Assembly: GCF_000012645.1 (NCBI RefSeq)
Contig: NC_007577.1
Location: forward strand, 1,612,001 to 1,676,000
Length of the DNA stretch: 64,000 nucleotides
Direction: 5' to 3'
Source: Prochlorococcus marinus str. MIT 9312
Lineage (GTDB): Bacteria; Cyanobacteriota; Cyanobacteriia; PCC-6307; Cyanobiaceae
Shown here: positions 38,646 to 49,535 of the stretch, piece after piece
How the letters are laid out: each line of letters begins with the position of its first letter
How positions within the stretch are numbered: the first letter of the stretch is position 1
Notes under the pieces: model-generated
Database searches by the model: none
Seen by the model: only the letters and a program-made list of their open reading frames with translations
Told to the model about the DNA's origin: nothing
Translations under genes and position numbers: made by a program

Positions 38646-41561
38646 TTAAGCACATTTTTTTTCGTCTAAAGTCTCTTCTTGATTGACATTGCAAGAACAA
38701 ATTAAATTGCGATCACCATATGCATTATTAATCCTAGAAACTGCAGACCAAAACTTGATAGCTGTTTGAGTGCCATAAGGAAAAGAAGCTTTTTCCTTCG
38801 AATAAGGATAATTCCAAGTATCAGCAATCAACTCTTTAAGAGTATGAGGAGCATTACTTATTACATTATTATTATTTAATTCAATATTATTTTCTATTTC
38901 ACTGATTTCTTCCCCGATCAATAGCATAGCCTCACAAAATCTATCCAATTCTGCCAAACTCTCACTTTCAGTAGGCTCTATCATTATGGTCTCTGGAACA
39001 GGCCAACTAATTGTTGGGGCATGAAAACTATAATCTATTAATCGTTTAGCTAAATCATTTACACTCAAACCAGTTTTTGATTTTAAATCTCTAAAATCTA
39101 AAATACATTCATGTGCTACAAAATTATTTTTTCCTTTATAGAGAATCTTGAATTTATGCTTTAAAGTATGCGCAATATAATTAGCCGATAAAATTGCATG
39201 CGAAGTTGCTTTCCTTAAACCACAAAGACCAGCCATTTTTATGTACATCCAACTGATTGGAAGAATACTTGCACTCCCGTGCTTGGCAGAAGATACGTAA
39301 TTTGAACTGTTGGATAAATTATTATCCTTTAAAGAATGAGTAGGAAGAAATGGGCTTAAAGTTTCTGATGCAGCAACTGGACCCACTCCTGGACCTCCTC
39401 CTCCATGTGGAATACAGAATGTCTTATGTAAATTCAAATGACAAATGTCAACTCCATAGTTCCCCGGTTTGCATAATCCAACCTGAGCATTAAGATTTGC
39501 TCCATCTAAATAAACAAATCCCCCAATAGAGTGAATTAAGTCACAAATCTTTCTGATTTGTAATTCAAAAACTCCATGAGTAGAAGGGTAAGTCAACATC
39601 AGAGCGCCAATTTGAGTATCAAATTTCGTCACCTTAATCGACAAATCTTGAAAATCAATATTTCCTTCTTCATCACATTCAACAGTTAAAACATCAAAAC
39701 CTGCCATAACTGCACTAGCAGGATTTGTTCCATGAGCACTTTTAGGAATTAAACATTTTTTTCTTGAAAGTTCCCCTTTTGATACAAAATAAGAATTTAT
39801 TGCCAATAAGCCTGCAAACTCTCCTTGAGAGCCTGCATTTGGTTGAAAAGAAACTGATTTTAAACCAACAATATCACTTATCCATTTTTCAAGGTCAGAT
39901 ATTATTTTTGAATAGCCCTTAGTTTGGTTTGGTGGAGAAAAAGGATGAATTGAAGATAAATTAGCCCAAGAGACTGGATTTAACTCCGCTGCAGAATTTA
40001 ACTTCATGGTACAGCTTCCTAATGGCATCATTCCATCAACTAAAGAAAAATCTTTTTCAGCAAGACGGAATATATATCTCATTAATTCAGTTTCACTTTG
40101 GTAAGTTGTGAATATATCTTGCTGCATCCATTCAGTAGACCTCAAAGCTAGACTTTCAAGCTGAAATCCCTGATCAAATTTTATATTGTCTAAATCTTCT
40201 TTTTTTTCTATAACATTTGCTATGAAAGTTAAAATATCTTCGATTTCTTTTTCATTACTCATCTCATCTAAAGAGATCCCAAAGCCAGTTGAGTTTTCAA
40301 TAGTTGATCCCAAAGGCAAAATTCTTAGGTTGTAACCATTGTTTAAAGCTTCATTATGAATTTTTTGGGAATGCTCAGAATAAACATCAACACTATCAAA
40401 TCTAATCCCATCGGGAATATCAAAACCCAAATCAGCCAAACATGATTCTAAATTTATTCTCAACTGCACTAATCTCTTAGCAATTTGCGTTAAACCGGTA
40501 GGTCCATGATAAATAGCATAAAAAGAAGAAATTATGGCTAACAAAGATTGAGCAGTACAAATATTACTAGTAGCCTTCTCCCTTCTAATATGTTGCTCTC
40601 TTGTTTGTAATGCAAGTCTTAAAGATTTTTCTCCATTTTTAGAGAGAGTTTGACCAACAATTCTTCCAGGGATAAGCCTTTTATATTTTTCGCTACACGC
40701 AAAAAATGCAGCGTGGGGTCCACCAAAACCCAATGGAACTCCAAATCTTTGCATACTGCCCACTGCAACATCCACACCAAATTCAGAGATTGGTTTAATT
40801 AAAACTTGTGCCAGTGGATCAATACATCCCGTCACAATAATTTCTGATCTATGTGCTTGGGATATTAAAAATGTGGGATCAAATAATTCCCCATTTTTAC
40901 CGGGTAATTGCAACAAAATTCCAAAAACATCATCATGATTAGGAAGATTGCTTTGATTAAAGCGTTTTAAGGATATTCCCAAAGGTTTTGCTCTGGTTTG
41001 TAGAACATTGAAAGTATGGTCAAAAACATTTGATTCCACCAAATAAAGTTTTGAAGATTTATTTTTTCTTGCCGCAAAACTCATGGCCATAGCTTCAGCA
41101 GCAGCAGTGCCCTCATCTAACAAAGATGCATTGGCGATAGGGAATCCTGTCAGTTCACAAACAATAGTCTGAAAATTAAAAAGAGCTTCTAATCTTCCTT
41201 GTGCAATTTCTGCTTGGTATGGAGTATAAGACGTGTACCACCTAGGATTTTCAAGCACATGCTTTTGAATTACTTTAGGCATGTGATTGTCATAATAACC
41301 AAGCCCTATTAAGGATCTCATTTTGGTGTTTTTATTCGCAATCTCTTCTAATTCATTTAAAGCCTCAATTTCTGAGCAACCTTGGGGCAATATTTCTGAA
41401 GATTTATCGTTAAGCTGAATATCTTCAGGAATAACTTGATTTATAAATTGATCAATATTATTAAAACCAATCTTAGAGAGCATTTTCTGCTCATCAACAT
41501 CACTCAAACCAAGGTGTCTATTAATAAATAAATCTGAATTAACGGTGGATTTCATATCCAA
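38646..41561 (-). CDS. gcvP: Glycine dehydrogenase (decarboxylating), P protein
   Basis: PLP-dependent P protein of the glycine cleavage system: decarboxylates glycine and passes aminomethyl to lipoyl-H protein. In cyanobacteria it also serves photorespiratory glycine. 971 residues, the single-chain P protein fusing both halves. The PLP lysine is about Lys713 in HLNLHKTFCIPHGGGGPG. Other blocks are NRHLGLSDVDEQKML, SLLDEGTAAAEAMAM, GSCTMKLNSAAEL and KSAHGTNPASAVMAGF. It is the last gene of the run HTH-like, lyase, gcvH, gcvP. gcvT lies separately at 59418. Confidence 0.97.
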   Translation of the reverse strand: MDMKSTVNSDLFINRHLGLSDVDEQKMLSKIGFNNIDQFINQVIPEDIQLNDKSSEILPQGCSEIEALNELEEIANKNTKMRSLIGLGYYDNHMPKVIQKHVLENPRWYTSYTPYQAEIAQGRLEALFNFQTIVCELTGFPIANASLLDEGTAAAEAMAMSFAARKNKSSKLYLVESNVFDHTFNVLQTRAKPLGISLKRFNQSNLPNHDDVFGILLQLPGKNGELFDPTFLISQAHRSEIIVTGCIDPLAQVLIKPISEFGVDVAVGSMQRFGVPLGFGGPHAAFFACSEKYKRLIPGRIVGQTLSKNGEKSLRLALQTREQHIRREKATSNICTAQSLLAIISSFYAIYHGPTGLTQIAKRLVQLRINLESCLADLGFDIPDGIRFDSVDVYSEHSQKIHNEALNNGYNLRILPLGSTIENSTGFGISLDEMSNEKEIEDILTFIANVIEKKEDLDNIKFDQGFQLESLALRSTEWMQQDIFTTYQSETELMRYIFRLAEKDFSLVDGMMPLGSCTMKLNSAAELNPVSWANLSSIHPFSPPNQTKGYSKIISDLEKWISDIVGLKSVSFQPNAGSQGEFAGLLAINSYFVSKGELSRKKCLIPKSAHGTNPASAVMAGFDVLTVECDEEGNIDFQDLSIKVTKFDTQIGALMLTYPSTHGVFELQIRKICDLIHSIGGFVYLDGANLNAQVGLCKPGNYGVDICHLNLHKTFCIPHGGGGPGVGPVAASETLSPFLPTHSLKDNNLSNSSNYVSSAKHGSASILPISWMYIKMAGLCGLRKATSHAILSANYIAHTLKHKFKILYKGKNNFVAHECILDFRDLKSKTGLSVNDLAKRLIDYSFHAPTISWPVPETIMIEPTESESLAELDRFCEAMLLIGEEISEIENNIELNNNNVISNAPHTLKELIADTWNYPYSKEKASFPYGTQTAIKFWSAVSRINNAYGDRNLICSCNVNQEETLDEKKCA

Positions 41562-41598
41562 TTTTTCTATAACTTAGCCTATTAATAAAGATTTTGCT

Positions 41599-41988
41599 TT
41601 AATTTGGCATAACCTTTGATTTATATTCCTCAGAAGTCATCAAATCAGCAATTGATACTTTTGATTCTGGTTTCAAAATGACTAACCAACCTTCTCCAAT
41701 CGGATCATTCTGTAAAAGCTCAGGGTTATCAATAACACTTTCATTTACAGATACTATTTCCCCTGAAAAAGGCAGATAGACTTCCTCAACGGCCTTAACA
41801 GATTCTATTGTTCCAAAAGTCTCACCTTTCTCTAAAGTAGCCCCTTGATCAGCTAACTCAACAAAAACAATATCTCCTAATTGATCTATAGCAAATTCAC
41901 TAACTCCAATTTTTAACAATCCTTCTTCTTCTAAGACATATTCATGGGTATCAGCATAGTTGAGGTTGTCTGGAAACTGGTAAGACAT
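41599..41988 (-). CDS. gcvH: Glycine cleavage system H protein
   Basis: Lipoyl carrier that shuttles the aminomethyl group between P, T and L proteins. 129 residues, normal length. The lipoylated Lys is Lys65 in GTIESVKAVEEVY. Family blocks include YADTHEYVLEEEGLLKIG, LGDIVFVELADQGATLEKG and LPFSGEIVSVNESV, ending NDPIGEGWLVIL. It is 37 bp upstream of gcvP and 2 bp after the upstream lyase gene, so all are probably one operon. Confidence 0.97.
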   Translation of the reverse strand: MSYQFPDNLNYADTHEYVLEEEGLLKIGVSEFAIDQLGDIVFVELADQGATLEKGETFGTIESVKAVEEVYLPFSGEIVSVNESVIDNPELLQNDPIGEGWLVILKPESKVSIADLMTSEEYKSKVMPN

Positions 41989-41990
41989 GA

Positions 41991-43283
41991 TTAAGTTGAT
42001 AAAGAAAGTAGAGAATCCTTTGAAATTAATTTTTCCTCTAATAATTCAGATAATAATTGAATTAATGCAATTTTGATATGAGCTATGTGAGAACCACCTT
42101 GAACAAAAATATTGTAAGGATCTCTTAGAGGAGCATCAGCGGAAAATTCACTTGTACTACCTTCAATAAATGTACCTCCTGCCATTAATAATTTTGAATC
42201 ATATCCTTCCATTGGTGATGGAACAACATTTAAAAAAGAATCTACTGGTGAAGAATTTTGAAAAGATTGACAAACTTTTTGTACCAAATCAGGATTATTC
42301 AATCTCACTGCTTGAATAAGATCAGATCTATAATTTGCTGGCTCTGGCAAAACCTTAAATCCCAAATTTTTAAAAACTGAGGCAACCATATCAGCACCTT
42401 TTAGTGATTCATGAACAATTTGTGGTGCTAAAAACAAACCCTGCAAAATTAATCTTCCTAGGCCAAAATTTATTCCTGCTGATGAACCAATACCTGGTGA
42501 AGTCAACCTAGAACAGGCCATCTCAACCAACTCTGCATCTCCTGCAATGTACCCACCAGTAGGAACGATTGTCCCTCCCAAATTTTTAATCAATGATCCA
42601 GCAATGATATTTGCCCCTTTAGAAATAGGTTCACTATCTTCAACAAGCTCTCCATAACAGTTATCAACAAAACATATGCAGTTAGGATCAAGAGAATGAA
42701 TCAGACTACAAATTTTCTCTATCTGATGATTAGTAAGAGATTTTCTCCAACTATATCCACAACTTTTTTGTATGAATACTAATTTGCATGAATTTTCTTT
42801 AAAAGAATGAACAATTTTTTCTTCAAAAGAATCAAAATTCTCGCAGATATTTATTTGCTTATATTCAATCTCAAAATCTTTAAGTGAGCCTTTACCTCCT
42901 CCCCTTATTCCTATCACTTCTTCTAATGTGTCATACGGTTGTCCTGTAAGAGATAACATCACATCTCCAGGTCTAAGAATTCCAAATAAGACGGAACTTA
43001 TTGCATGCGTTCCACTTACAAATTGCATTCTCACAGCTGCCTTTTCAGCAAGAAAAAATCTTGCAAAAACCGCATCAATTTTTTCTCTAGATATATCATC
43101 ATGACCACTACCAGAGGATTGATTGAAATGACTAGTAGAAACTTTTTCTTCCTTAAAAATTGTCAAAATATTATCTAATTTCTGGAAAACCTGATTGGAT
43201 CTTTCTTGAAAAACTTTACTTAAACCCTCTTCTACAGAAAGAACAGCATTTTCAGCCAATTTTAAGTTATTGTTTAGTGTCAT
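41991..43283 (-). CDS. PLP-dependent C-S lyase-like protein (aluminium resistance / Met gamma-lyase-like family)
   Basis: 430 residues, fold type I PLP enzyme of the family annotated 'aluminium resistance protein' (Pfam Met_gamma_lyase). Blocks include SGSGHDDISREKIDAVFARF, VSGTHAISSVLFGILRPGD, GQPYDTLEEVIGIRG and FVDNCYGELVEDSEP, where FVDN holds the PLP-nitrogen Asp. The PLP lysine is in AGSLIKNLGGTIVPTGGYIAG. The substrate is not established; a sulfur amino acid is plausible by family, and the aluminium name should not be taken as function. It is 2 bp upstream of gcvH and 3 bp downstream of the HTH-like gene, suggesting a link to glycine/one-carbon or cysteine metabolism. Confidence 0.87.
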   Translation of the reverse strand: MTLNNNLKLAENAVLSVEEGLSKVFQERSNQVFQKLDNILTIFKEEKVSTSHFNQSSGSGHDDISREKIDAVFARFFLAEKAAVRMQFVSGTHAISSVLFGILRPGDVMLSLTGQPYDTLEEVIGIRGGGKGSLKDFEIEYKQINICENFDSFEEKIVHSFKENSCKLVFIQKSCGYSWRKSLTNHQIEKICSLIHSLDPNCICFVDNCYGELVEDSEPISKGANIIAGSLIKNLGGTIVPTGGYIAGDAELVEMACSRLTSPGIGSSAGINFGLGRLILQGLFLAPQIVHESLKGADMVASVFKNLGFKVLPEPANYRSDLIQAVRLNNPDLVQKVCQSFQNSSPVDSFLNVVPSPMEGYDSKLLMAGGTFIEGSTSEFSADAPLRDPYNIFVQGGSHIAHIKIALIQLLSELLEEKLISKDSLLSLST

Positions 43284-43286
43284 TAA

Positions 43287-44000
43287 TTATGAAAACTCAT
43301 GTGATTTTTCAGAAGCTAAATTTCTTAATTCTGCGAGGAAAGCATTAGGTCCTCTGCCCTGAAAATAGGAGAGTTTTTTTGAAGCCTCATATAAATCAAG
43401 TAGTTCTCCATCTAATTCTTCAGCCGTATAGTCTCTAATTCCTGCTATTACCTCGGCAAAACGTTCTCTACGGTTAGATTTATTTACAGCATAAGCTTCC
43501 ATTACCTTAATTTTACATGATCTCCAAGCCTTATCCTGACAAAAATGCACTGAAAGGGCATCACTTAAAGCAGAGGCTTCTTCATCTTCTATATACCAGT
43601 CAAAAGATGAAGGGAGAGATTTTAATCCTGAAAATATCTCAAATAATTCCCCGGCCGACAATGGATTACCAGAATCATTTTTTAAGGGTAATGCAGACTC
43701 TTGCAAAGATTTCCATAAATCTGGGTAATCACTTTGTAAACGATCCCTGATTTTTTCTATACCTTGATCAAGAATCGTATTAACTTGAGCTAAAGCAAGA
43801 AAAACCTCAGGTCCTGGCGAAGATAACTTTCCATTCCTAAGATTAGAAATTTGCGAATTATGAACTTTACCTAAATCAAGAATTTCAGAAAGTAATGGCA
43901 AAACCCTATGTGACCAACCATTCCTCTCATGCCAGAGGTGTATCAAATGAGCCATAGCCCTTCGACCTCTAGATAATTTATCGCGATATCCGAGACTCAC
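43287..44000 (-). CDS. Conserved protein with HTH-like N-terminal region
   Basis: 237 residues. I do not recognise a named family. Residues ~15-75 look like a Cro/CI-type helix-turn-helix: helices LIHLWHERNGWSHRVLPLLS, then VHNSQISNLRNGKLSSPGPE as the turn and recognition helix, then VFLALAQVNTILDQG. The remaining helical region (DWYIEDEEASALSDALSVHF, NRRERFAEVIAGIRDYTAEE) has no known domain that I can name. It could regulate the gcv run it heads or be a structural protein. It is first in the minus-strand run and divergent from desC across 75 bp. Confidence 0.68.
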   Translation of the reverse strand: MSLGYRDKLSRGRRAMAHLIHLWHERNGWSHRVLPLLSEILDLGKVHNSQISNLRNGKLSSPGPEVFLALAQVNTILDQGIEKIRDRLQSDYPDLWKSLQESALPLKNDSGNPLSAGELFEIFSGLKSLPSSFDWYIEDEEASALSDALSVHFCQDKAWRSCKIKVMEAYAVNKSNRRERFAEVIAGIRDYTAEELDGELLDLYEASKKLSYFQGRGPNAFLAELRNLASEKSHEFS

Positions 44001-44075
44001 AGATAATTAAACTTATCAATAGTATAGTATGATAATATTACATATCGGTAATTTTGAAAATAGTATTTCAATATC

Positions 44076-45014
44076 ATGAATTCAGTAATTTTCCAAGAAA
44101 CAGCAAAATTAAAAAAACCTGTTCCAGCTGAAAAAGTTATAGAACTCTCAGAAAAATTAGTAGAACCTTCCCGCCATTCAAAAAAATATCCTCCAAGACT
44201 TCATAAAACTTGGGGAACAATAGTTTTCATGGTTGCAATTCATATTCTTTCCCTTATAGCTTTACAACCAAAGTTTTGGAGTCTACCTGCAGTCACATCA
44301 TTATTATTTTTTTACTGGGTAACTGCTTGTTTAGGAGTCACTCTTGGATATCACAGATTGTTATCACACAGATCGTTCATTGTTCCAAGATGGTTAGAAA
44401 GATTTTTTGCTACCTGCGGAGCTATAAGTTGCCAGCATGGACCTATTGATTGGGTGGGTTTACATAGGCATCACCACTCCTTTTCAGATACAGAAGTAGA
44501 TCATCACAATAGTAAAAAAGGTTTTTGGTGGAGTCATATGGGTTGGATGTTTAAAGACGTTGAAGCACTGAAAGCTGTACCAAAACTAAGTGCAGATTTA
44601 ATTAAAGATCCATACTATAGATTCCTAAATAAATATTTTTTATTTTTGCAAATTCCTATTGGACTTTCTTTGTTCGCAATAGGTCAAAAATTAGGAGTTG
44701 GTGGTTGGGCTTTGGTGCTATGGGGAATTCCATTGAGACTTGTAGTCGTTTATCACATAACCTGGCTAGTAAATTCAGCCACTCATTGTTGGGGTAAGGC
44801 ACCATTTGAAAGTGGTGACTCATCCAAAAATAATGCGTGGGTTGCTGCATTAACATTTGGAGAAGGTTGGCATAATAATCATCATGCATTCCCCAATTCT
44901 GCAAAACAAGGATTATTTAGAGGTCAAATCGATATAACTTGGGAACATATTAAGATTCTTGCGAAATTTGGTCTTGCAAAAAAAGTAAAGTTACCCTCTA
45001 GGTCTTATTATTAA
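44076..45014 (+). CDS. desC: Acyl-lipid/acyl-CoA type delta-9 fatty acid desaturase
   Basis: Membrane di-iron enzyme that introduces the first double bond in acyl chains of membrane lipids, important for fluidity. 312 residues. The three histidine boxes are HRLLSHR (His93), HRHHH (His130) and HNNHH (His266), matching the H-x4-H, H-x2-HH, H-x2-HH pattern of delta-9 desaturases. Hydrophobic segments flank the boxes ([40 protein letters not shown]). desC is the cyanobacterial name; Prochlorococcus can have more than one copy. It is divergent from the HTH-like gene and 20 bp before rplI. Confidence 0.9.
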   Translation: MNSVIFQETAKLKKPVPAEKVIELSEKLVEPSRHSKKYPPRLHKTWGTIVFMVAIHILSLIALQPKFWSLPAVTSLLFFYWVTACLGVTLGYHRLLSHRSFIVPRWLERFFATCGAISCQHGPIDWVGLHRHHHSFSDTEVDHHNSKKGFWWSHMGWMFKDVEALKAVPKLSADLIKDPYYRFLNKYFLFLQIPIGLSLFAIGQKLGVGGWALVLWGIPLRLVVVYHITWLVNSATHCWGKAPFESGDSSKNNAWVAALTFGEGWHNNHHAFPNSAKQGLFRGQIDITWEHIKILAKFGLAKKVKLPSRSYY

Positions 45015-45034
45015 CTATATTGTTCAATATTTTC

Positions 45035-45490
45035 ATGGCTAAAAGAGTAAAAGTCGCATTAACTGAATCAATCGCATCACTGGGTAAAGAAGGAGATCTA
45101 GTTGAAGTAGCACCTGGATATGCAAGAAATTTTCTATTACCTTATGGCAAGGCAATGAATGTAACACCAGCAGTCCTTAAACAAATTGAAAGGAAAAAAG
45201 AAAAAGAAAAAATTGCTGCTGATAAATTAAAGCAAGAAGCTTTAGATTTCCAAACTGCATTATCTACAATAGGTAGGTTCACTATCAAAAAACAGGTTGG
45301 AGAAGATGGTGTCCTTTTTGGAACGGTTACTAATGGGGATGTTGCCGAAGCAATAGAAGCAGCAACTAAAAAAGAAATTGATAGAAGAAACATCACAGTT
45401 CCTGATATTCATAATTTAGGTTCCTTTACTGCAAAAATAAAATTACATCCAGATGTAAATGCAGAAGTAAATATTGAAGTAACAAGTTAA
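45035..45490 (+). CDS. rplI: 50S ribosomal protein L9
   Basis: Large-subunit protein with a two-domain dumbbell shape; binds 23S rRNA near the L1 side. 151 residues from the ATG at 45035 ([17 protein letters not shown]). An upstream TTG at 45020 would add five residues, but the L9 family begins at the MA(K)RV start. The N-terminal domain holds [19 protein letters not shown] long connecting helix ([18 protein letters not shown]) leads to the C-terminal domain with [19 protein letters not shown]. It is 20 bp after desC and 58 bp before dnaB. Confidence 0.95.
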   Translation: MAKRVKVALTESIASLGKEGDLVEVAPGYARNFLLPYGKAMNVTPAVLKQIERKKEKEKIAADKLKQEALDFQTALSTIGRFTIKKQVGEDGVLFGTVTNGDVAEAIEAATKKEIDRRNITVPDIHNLGSFTAKIKLHPDVNAEVNIEVTS

Positions 45491-45548
45491 TCAATTTGTT
45501 GCATTATTTTGAAAAGTAGTCAGAGTATATATCTAAGCAATTAAAGAT

Positions 45549-46931
45549 ATGGTTTCCGTACCTTTTCCAAATAATGGGCAAAATAAAAATTTTAAAAAGG
45601 ATTTTAATAGTGAAAATTCTGGATTAGTGCCTCCTCAAAACGTTCAAGCAGAGGAAGCTGTTCTTGGTGGCATACTTCTTGATCCAGACGCGATCGGAAG
45701 AATTGCAGACTTAATTAAACCTGAAGCTTTTTATATAAATGCCCATCAAGAGATTTATAGAACAGCATTAATGCTGCATAGCCAGGGTAAACCAACTGAT
45801 TTAACATCAATGAGTGCTTGGTTAGCAGATAATGGATCACTAGAAAAAATTGGAGGGAACAGCAAACTGGTAGAACTAGTTGAAAATGTTTCATCTACAG
45901 CTTCCATAGAACAAGTTGCTAATTTAATTAACGACAAATTCATGAGAAGGCAGCTTATCAGATCTGGAAATGAGGTGGTTCAACTAGGTTTTGATCAGAC
46001 TCAAGATACTAATGAAGTTTTAGATAAAGCGGAGCAAAAAATATTTGAAATCAGTCAAGAAAAACCTTCAAAAGGTCTTACTCAAGCAGCTGAAATCCTC
46101 ACAAGCACTTTCAATGAAATAGAGTCGAGATCATTAGGTACTTCAGTAGCTGGAATTCCTGTAAATTTTTACGACCTTGATGCGATGACTCAAGGTTTTC
46201 AAAGAAGTGATTTGATAATTGTTGCTGGCAGACCTTCAATGGGAAAAACTTCAATAGTTCTTAATCTGGCTAAAAATGTTGCACAATCTCAAGATTTACC
46301 TGTTTGCGTATTTAGCCTTGAAATGAGTAAAGAACAATTGACATATAGACTACTCTCTATGGAAGTTGGAATCGAGAGTGGCAGGCTAAGAACAGGAAGA
46401 TTACAGCAAGATGAATGGCCTTTACTTGGAGAGGGTATCAATTCATTAGGTCAATTACCAATATTTATAGATGACAAACCTAACTTAAGTGTTTTAGAGA
46501 TGAGATCTCTATGCAGACGATTAATAGCTGAACAAAAAAAAGAATTAGGATTAATTGTGATTGATTACCTCCAGTTGATGGAAGGATCAACCCCTGATAA
46601 TAGAGTGCAGGAACTTTCACGAATCACAAGAGGTCTTAAAAGCATGGCCAGAGAATTAAAAGTGCCAGTAGTAGCTTTATCTCAGCTAAGTAGAGGAGTA
46701 GAGTCTAGAACAAATAAAAGACCAATGTTAAGCGATCTAAGAGAATCAGGATCTATTGAACAAGATGCAGATTTAGTATTAATGATTTATAGAGATGAAT
46801 ACTATAATCCAGATACTGAAGATAGAGGAATTACAGAGATCATTGTCACTAAACATAGAAATGGACCCGTAGGAACTGTTAAATTATTATTTGAACCTCA
46901 ATTTACGAGATTTAGAAATTTAGCTAATTAA
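45549..46931 (+). CDS. dnaB: Replicative DNA helicase
   Basis: Hexameric 5'-to-3' helicase at the replication fork. 460 residues, normal length, with no intein (some cyanobacterial dnaB genes carry one). The N-terminal domain starts [20 protein letters not shown]. Walker A GRPSMGKT is at 227-234. [12 protein letters not shown] is Walker B, and [20 protein letters not shown] holds the conserved H4 region and arginine finger area. [20 protein letters not shown] is typical of DnaB. It lies between rplI and mnmG, 13 bp from mnmG. Confidence 0.97.
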   Translation: MVSVPFPNNGQNKNFKKDFNSENSGLVPPQNVQAEEAVLGGILLDPDAIGRIADLIKPEAFYINAHQEIYRTALMLHSQGKPTDLTSMSAWLADNGSLEKIGGNSKLVELVENVSSTASIEQVANLINDKFMRRQLIRSGNEVVQLGFDQTQDTNEVLDKAEQKIFEISQEKPSKGLTQAAEILTSTFNEIESRSLGTSVAGIPVNFYDLDAMTQGFQRSDLIIVAGRPSMGKTSIVLNLAKNVAQSQDLPVCVFSLEMSKEQLTYRLLSMEVGIESGRLRTGRLQQDEWPLLGEGINSLGQLPIFIDDKPNLSVLEMRSLCRRLIAEQKKELGLIVIDYLQLMEGSTPDNRVQELSRITRGLKSMARELKVPVVALSQLSRGVESRTNKRPMLSDLRESGSIEQDADLVLMIYRDEYYNPDTEDRGITEIIVTKHRNGPVGTVKLLFEPQFTRFRNLAN

Positions 46932-46944
46932 ATCGATCCGAATA

Positions 46945-48933
46945 ATGCAAGATCATCACTCAACAAATGAATCTTTTGACATTGTCGTCATTGGAGGAGG
47001 ACATGCGGGATGTGAAGCAGCTATAACATCAGCAAAATTAGGATTTTCTACAGCCTTATTCACAATCAATTTAGATAGGATTGCCTGGCAACCTTGTAAC
47101 CCTGCAGTTGGCGGGCCAGCAAAAAGTCAGTTAGTGCATGAAGTTGATGCATTAGGAGGAATCATTGGAAAATTAGCTGATAAAACAGCTATACAAAAAA
47201 GAATATTAAATGCAAGTAAAGGACCAGCTGTATGGGCATTAAGAGCTCAAACAGATAAAAGAGAATACTCAAAAAAGATGATCGAAATCCTTCAAAATAC
47301 AGATAATTTATCTTTAAAAGAAGCAATGATTACTGAACTGGATATTGCAAAGACTGAAGAAATTGGATTGAACTCAAAAAAAATCGTAAAAAAAAGAATA
47401 AAGGGTGTCAGGACTTTCTTTGGTAGTTATTATTCAGCAAGATCAGTTATCATCACAGCTGGTACGTTCTTAGAAGGAAGAATATGGATAGGAAATAAAT
47501 CAATGTCAGCTGGTAGATCGGGCGAACAAGCAGCAAAAGGTCTTACTAAAAATTTGCACGAAATTGGTATCAAAACAGAACGTTTAAAAACAGGAACTCC
47601 AGCAAGAGTTGATAAAAGAAGTATAATTTTTGATGAATTAGATGCTCAACCAAGTACTGCAGCAGATAAATATTTTTCGTTTGACCCAAATATAAAAAAT
47701 AATATGCCCCAAGTTAGTTGTCACATAACAAGAACAACTACCAAAACACATCAACTAATTCGAGACAATTTACATTTAACTCCCATTTACGGCGGTTTTA
47801 TTGATAGTAAGGGGCCAAGATATTGTCCATCAATTGAAGATAAAATCGTTAAATTTGCTGATAAAGAATCACATCAAATTTTCTTAGAACCAGAAGGAAT
47901 TAATACCCCTGAAATATATGTACAAGGATTTTCTACAGGTTTACCCGAAAATATTCAATTAGAACTTTTAAGAACCTTACCTGGATTAAGTGAATGTAAA
48001 ATGTTGCGACCAGCATATGCTGTCGAGTACGACTATATACCTGCAACACAGCTCCAAACATCACTAGAAACGAAAGAAATTGAATATTTATTTAGCGCTG
48101 GACAAATTAATGGAACTACTGGTTATGAAGAAGCAGCAGCACAAGGATTAGTTGCAGGAGTCAATGCGACAAGAAAACTAAACGAAAAAGACCCAATAAT
48201 CTTCACTAGAGAAAGCAGTTATATAGGAACAATGATCAATGATTTAATTACCAAAGATCTCAAAGAACCATACAGAGTTCTCACTAGTAGGAGTGAATAT
48301 AGGTTAACTCTTAGAGGAGATAATGCAGATAGAAGATTAACCCCATTAGGTTATCAAATAGGGCTAATTGATGAGAAAAGATGGTGGGCCTATCAAGAAA
48401 AAATGAACCTCCTCGAGGAAGAAAAATTAAGATTAAATAACACCCGTTTAAAAAATACCGATGAAATATCAAAAAACATAGAATTAGACACGGGATCAAA
48501 GATCAAAGGCTCAACAACTTTGAAAGAACTCTTAAAAAGACCAAACTTTCATTATTCAGATCTAATTAAATATAATTTGACTGAAAAAAATCTAGGTTCT
48601 TCAATACAGGAAGGTGTTGAAATAGATATTAAATACGAGGGTTACCTTAAAAGACAAAAAAACAACATTGAACAAATAAATCGTCAAAGCTGTAAATCTC
48701 TACCTCAAGAAATAAATTATGAAAAGATAGATACATTATCTTTAGAAGCTAGAGAAAATTTGAATAAGATAAAACCAAAAAATTTTGGTGATGCTTCAAA
48801 AATTCCTGGAGTAAGCAAAGCTGATTTAACTGCATTACTTGTTTGGCTAAAAATAAGAGAAATAAAGAAAGAAAAGGCAAATATTTTTGTCAAAAAAAGT
48901 TATCATCTTAAAAGTAATCCGTCAGAGCACTGA
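46945..48933 (+). CDS. mnmG: tRNA uridine-5-carboxymethylaminomethyl modification enzyme MnmG (GidA)
   Basis: FAD protein that, with MnmE, adds (carboxymethyl)aminomethyl to wobble U34 of tRNAs. 662 residues. The FAD-binding Rossmann motif [20 protein letters not shown] is at about 14-33; the family signature [22 protein letters not shown] and [17 protein letters not shown] follow. [17 protein letters not shown], then [19 protein letters not shown], are also conserved. The C-terminal MnmE-interacting domain has [16 protein letters not shown]. The stop at 48931-48933 overlaps a candidate CTG start of the next gene. Confidence 0.96.
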   Translation: MQDHHSTNESFDIVVIGGGHAGCEAAITSAKLGFSTALFTINLDRIAWQPCNPAVGGPAKSQLVHEVDALGGIIGKLADKTAIQKRILNASKGPAVWALRAQTDKREYSKKMIEILQNTDNLSLKEAMITELDIAKTEEIGLNSKKIVKKRIKGVRTFFGSYYSARSVIITAGTFLEGRIWIGNKSMSAGRSGEQAAKGLTKNLHEIGIKTERLKTGTPARVDKRSIIFDELDAQPSTAADKYFSFDPNIKNNMPQVSCHITRTTTKTHQLIRDNLHLTPIYGGFIDSKGPRYCPSIEDKIVKFADKESHQIFLEPEGINTPEIYVQGFSTGLPENIQLELLRTLPGLSECKMLRPAYAVEYDYIPATQLQTSLETKEIEYLFSAGQINGTTGYEEAAAQGLVAGVNATRKLNEKDPIIFTRESSYIGTMINDLITKDLKEPYRVLTSRSEYRLTLRGDNADRRLTPLGYQIGLIDEKRWWAYQEKMNLLEEEKLRLNNTRLKNTDEISKNIELDTGSKIKGSTTLKELLKRPNFHYSDLIKYNLTEKNLGSSIQEGVEIDIKYEGYLKRQKNNIEQINRQSCKSLPQEINYEKIDTLSLEARENLNKIKPKNFGDASKIPGVSKADLTALLVWLKIREIKKEKANIFVKKSYHLKSNPSEH

Positions 48934-49535
48934 ATAATAAACTTTTTAACTCACCAAAAATTTTATGGGAAGAAAAAGCCTCTACTTTTTTAGTGAAAAA
49001 TTCATTACCAAAAATATCAGGTCCATGGAAATTAATGCTGCTTGGAGATGGAAGTCCGACTAGACATCTACAACTTTTAACTAATCAAGAGACGAAAATT
49101 AAATTAATTTCAATGCAACTAGATCCTCTATTCATTGAAGAAGGTCCTAAAGAATTAAATCAGTTAAATGGCCCTTTAATTAGAAGACAAGTATGGATTA
49201 AAAACAATAATAAAAACCTAGCATGGGCAGAAAGTTGGTGGAATACAGAACAAGTGAATGAAAATTTAAAAGCCAAAGAAGAACCAATTTGGAAGAATTT
49301 AACACAAGACAGATCAGAATTGTTTAGAGAAGTTGATCGAATTTCACTTGTTAATTCAAATTGGTTAGAAGATGAATTTTGTTTTAAAGGCCCATTCTGG
49401 TCAAGGAATTATAGATTTTTTCGAGATAAAAAGCCCCTAACAATTATTAGAGAAGTGTTCAATCCACATTTAGAAAGTTTATTAGGTTATTCAGGAATTA
49501 AAGAATTTACGCAACTATACTCTTCTTCTTCTTGA
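48930..49535 (+). CDS. Chorismate lyase-like protein (plastoquinone-type)
   Basis: Removes pyruvate from chorismate to give 4-hydroxybenzoate, the head-group precursor of plastoquinone in cyanobacteria (family of Synechocystis Sll1797). Conserved segments are [19 protein letters not shown] and [10 protein letters not shown], then [20 protein letters not shown], ending [12 protein letters not shown]. The first ATG/GTG/TTG-type start is GTG at 48993 (180 residues), but the frame stays open upstream and reads [20 protein letters not shown], which resembles the family N-terminus. A CTG at 48930 overlapping the mnmG stop would give 201 residues; I use that extent with low certainty on the start. 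The last 21 nt overlap the convergent gene. Confidence 0.72.
   Translation: MNNKLFNSPKILWEEKASTFLVKNSLPKISGPWKLMLLGDGSPTRHLQLLTNQETKIKLISMQLDPLFIEEGPKELNQLNGPLIRRQVWIKNNNKNLAWAESWWNTEQVNENLKAKEEPIWKNLTQDRSELFREVDRISLVNSNWLEDEFCFKGPFWSRNYRFFRDKKPLTIIREVFNPHLESLLGYSGIKEFTQLYSSSS

Noticed and set aside
44031-44055. GTA-N9-TAC sequence resembling an NtcA site between the HTH-like gene and desC
   Set aside because: The NtcA consensus has N8, and neither gene is an obvious nitrogen-control target.
45020-45034. TTG start adding five residues to L9
   Set aside because: L9 proteins begin at the MA(K)RVKV start, so the ATG at 45035 is used.
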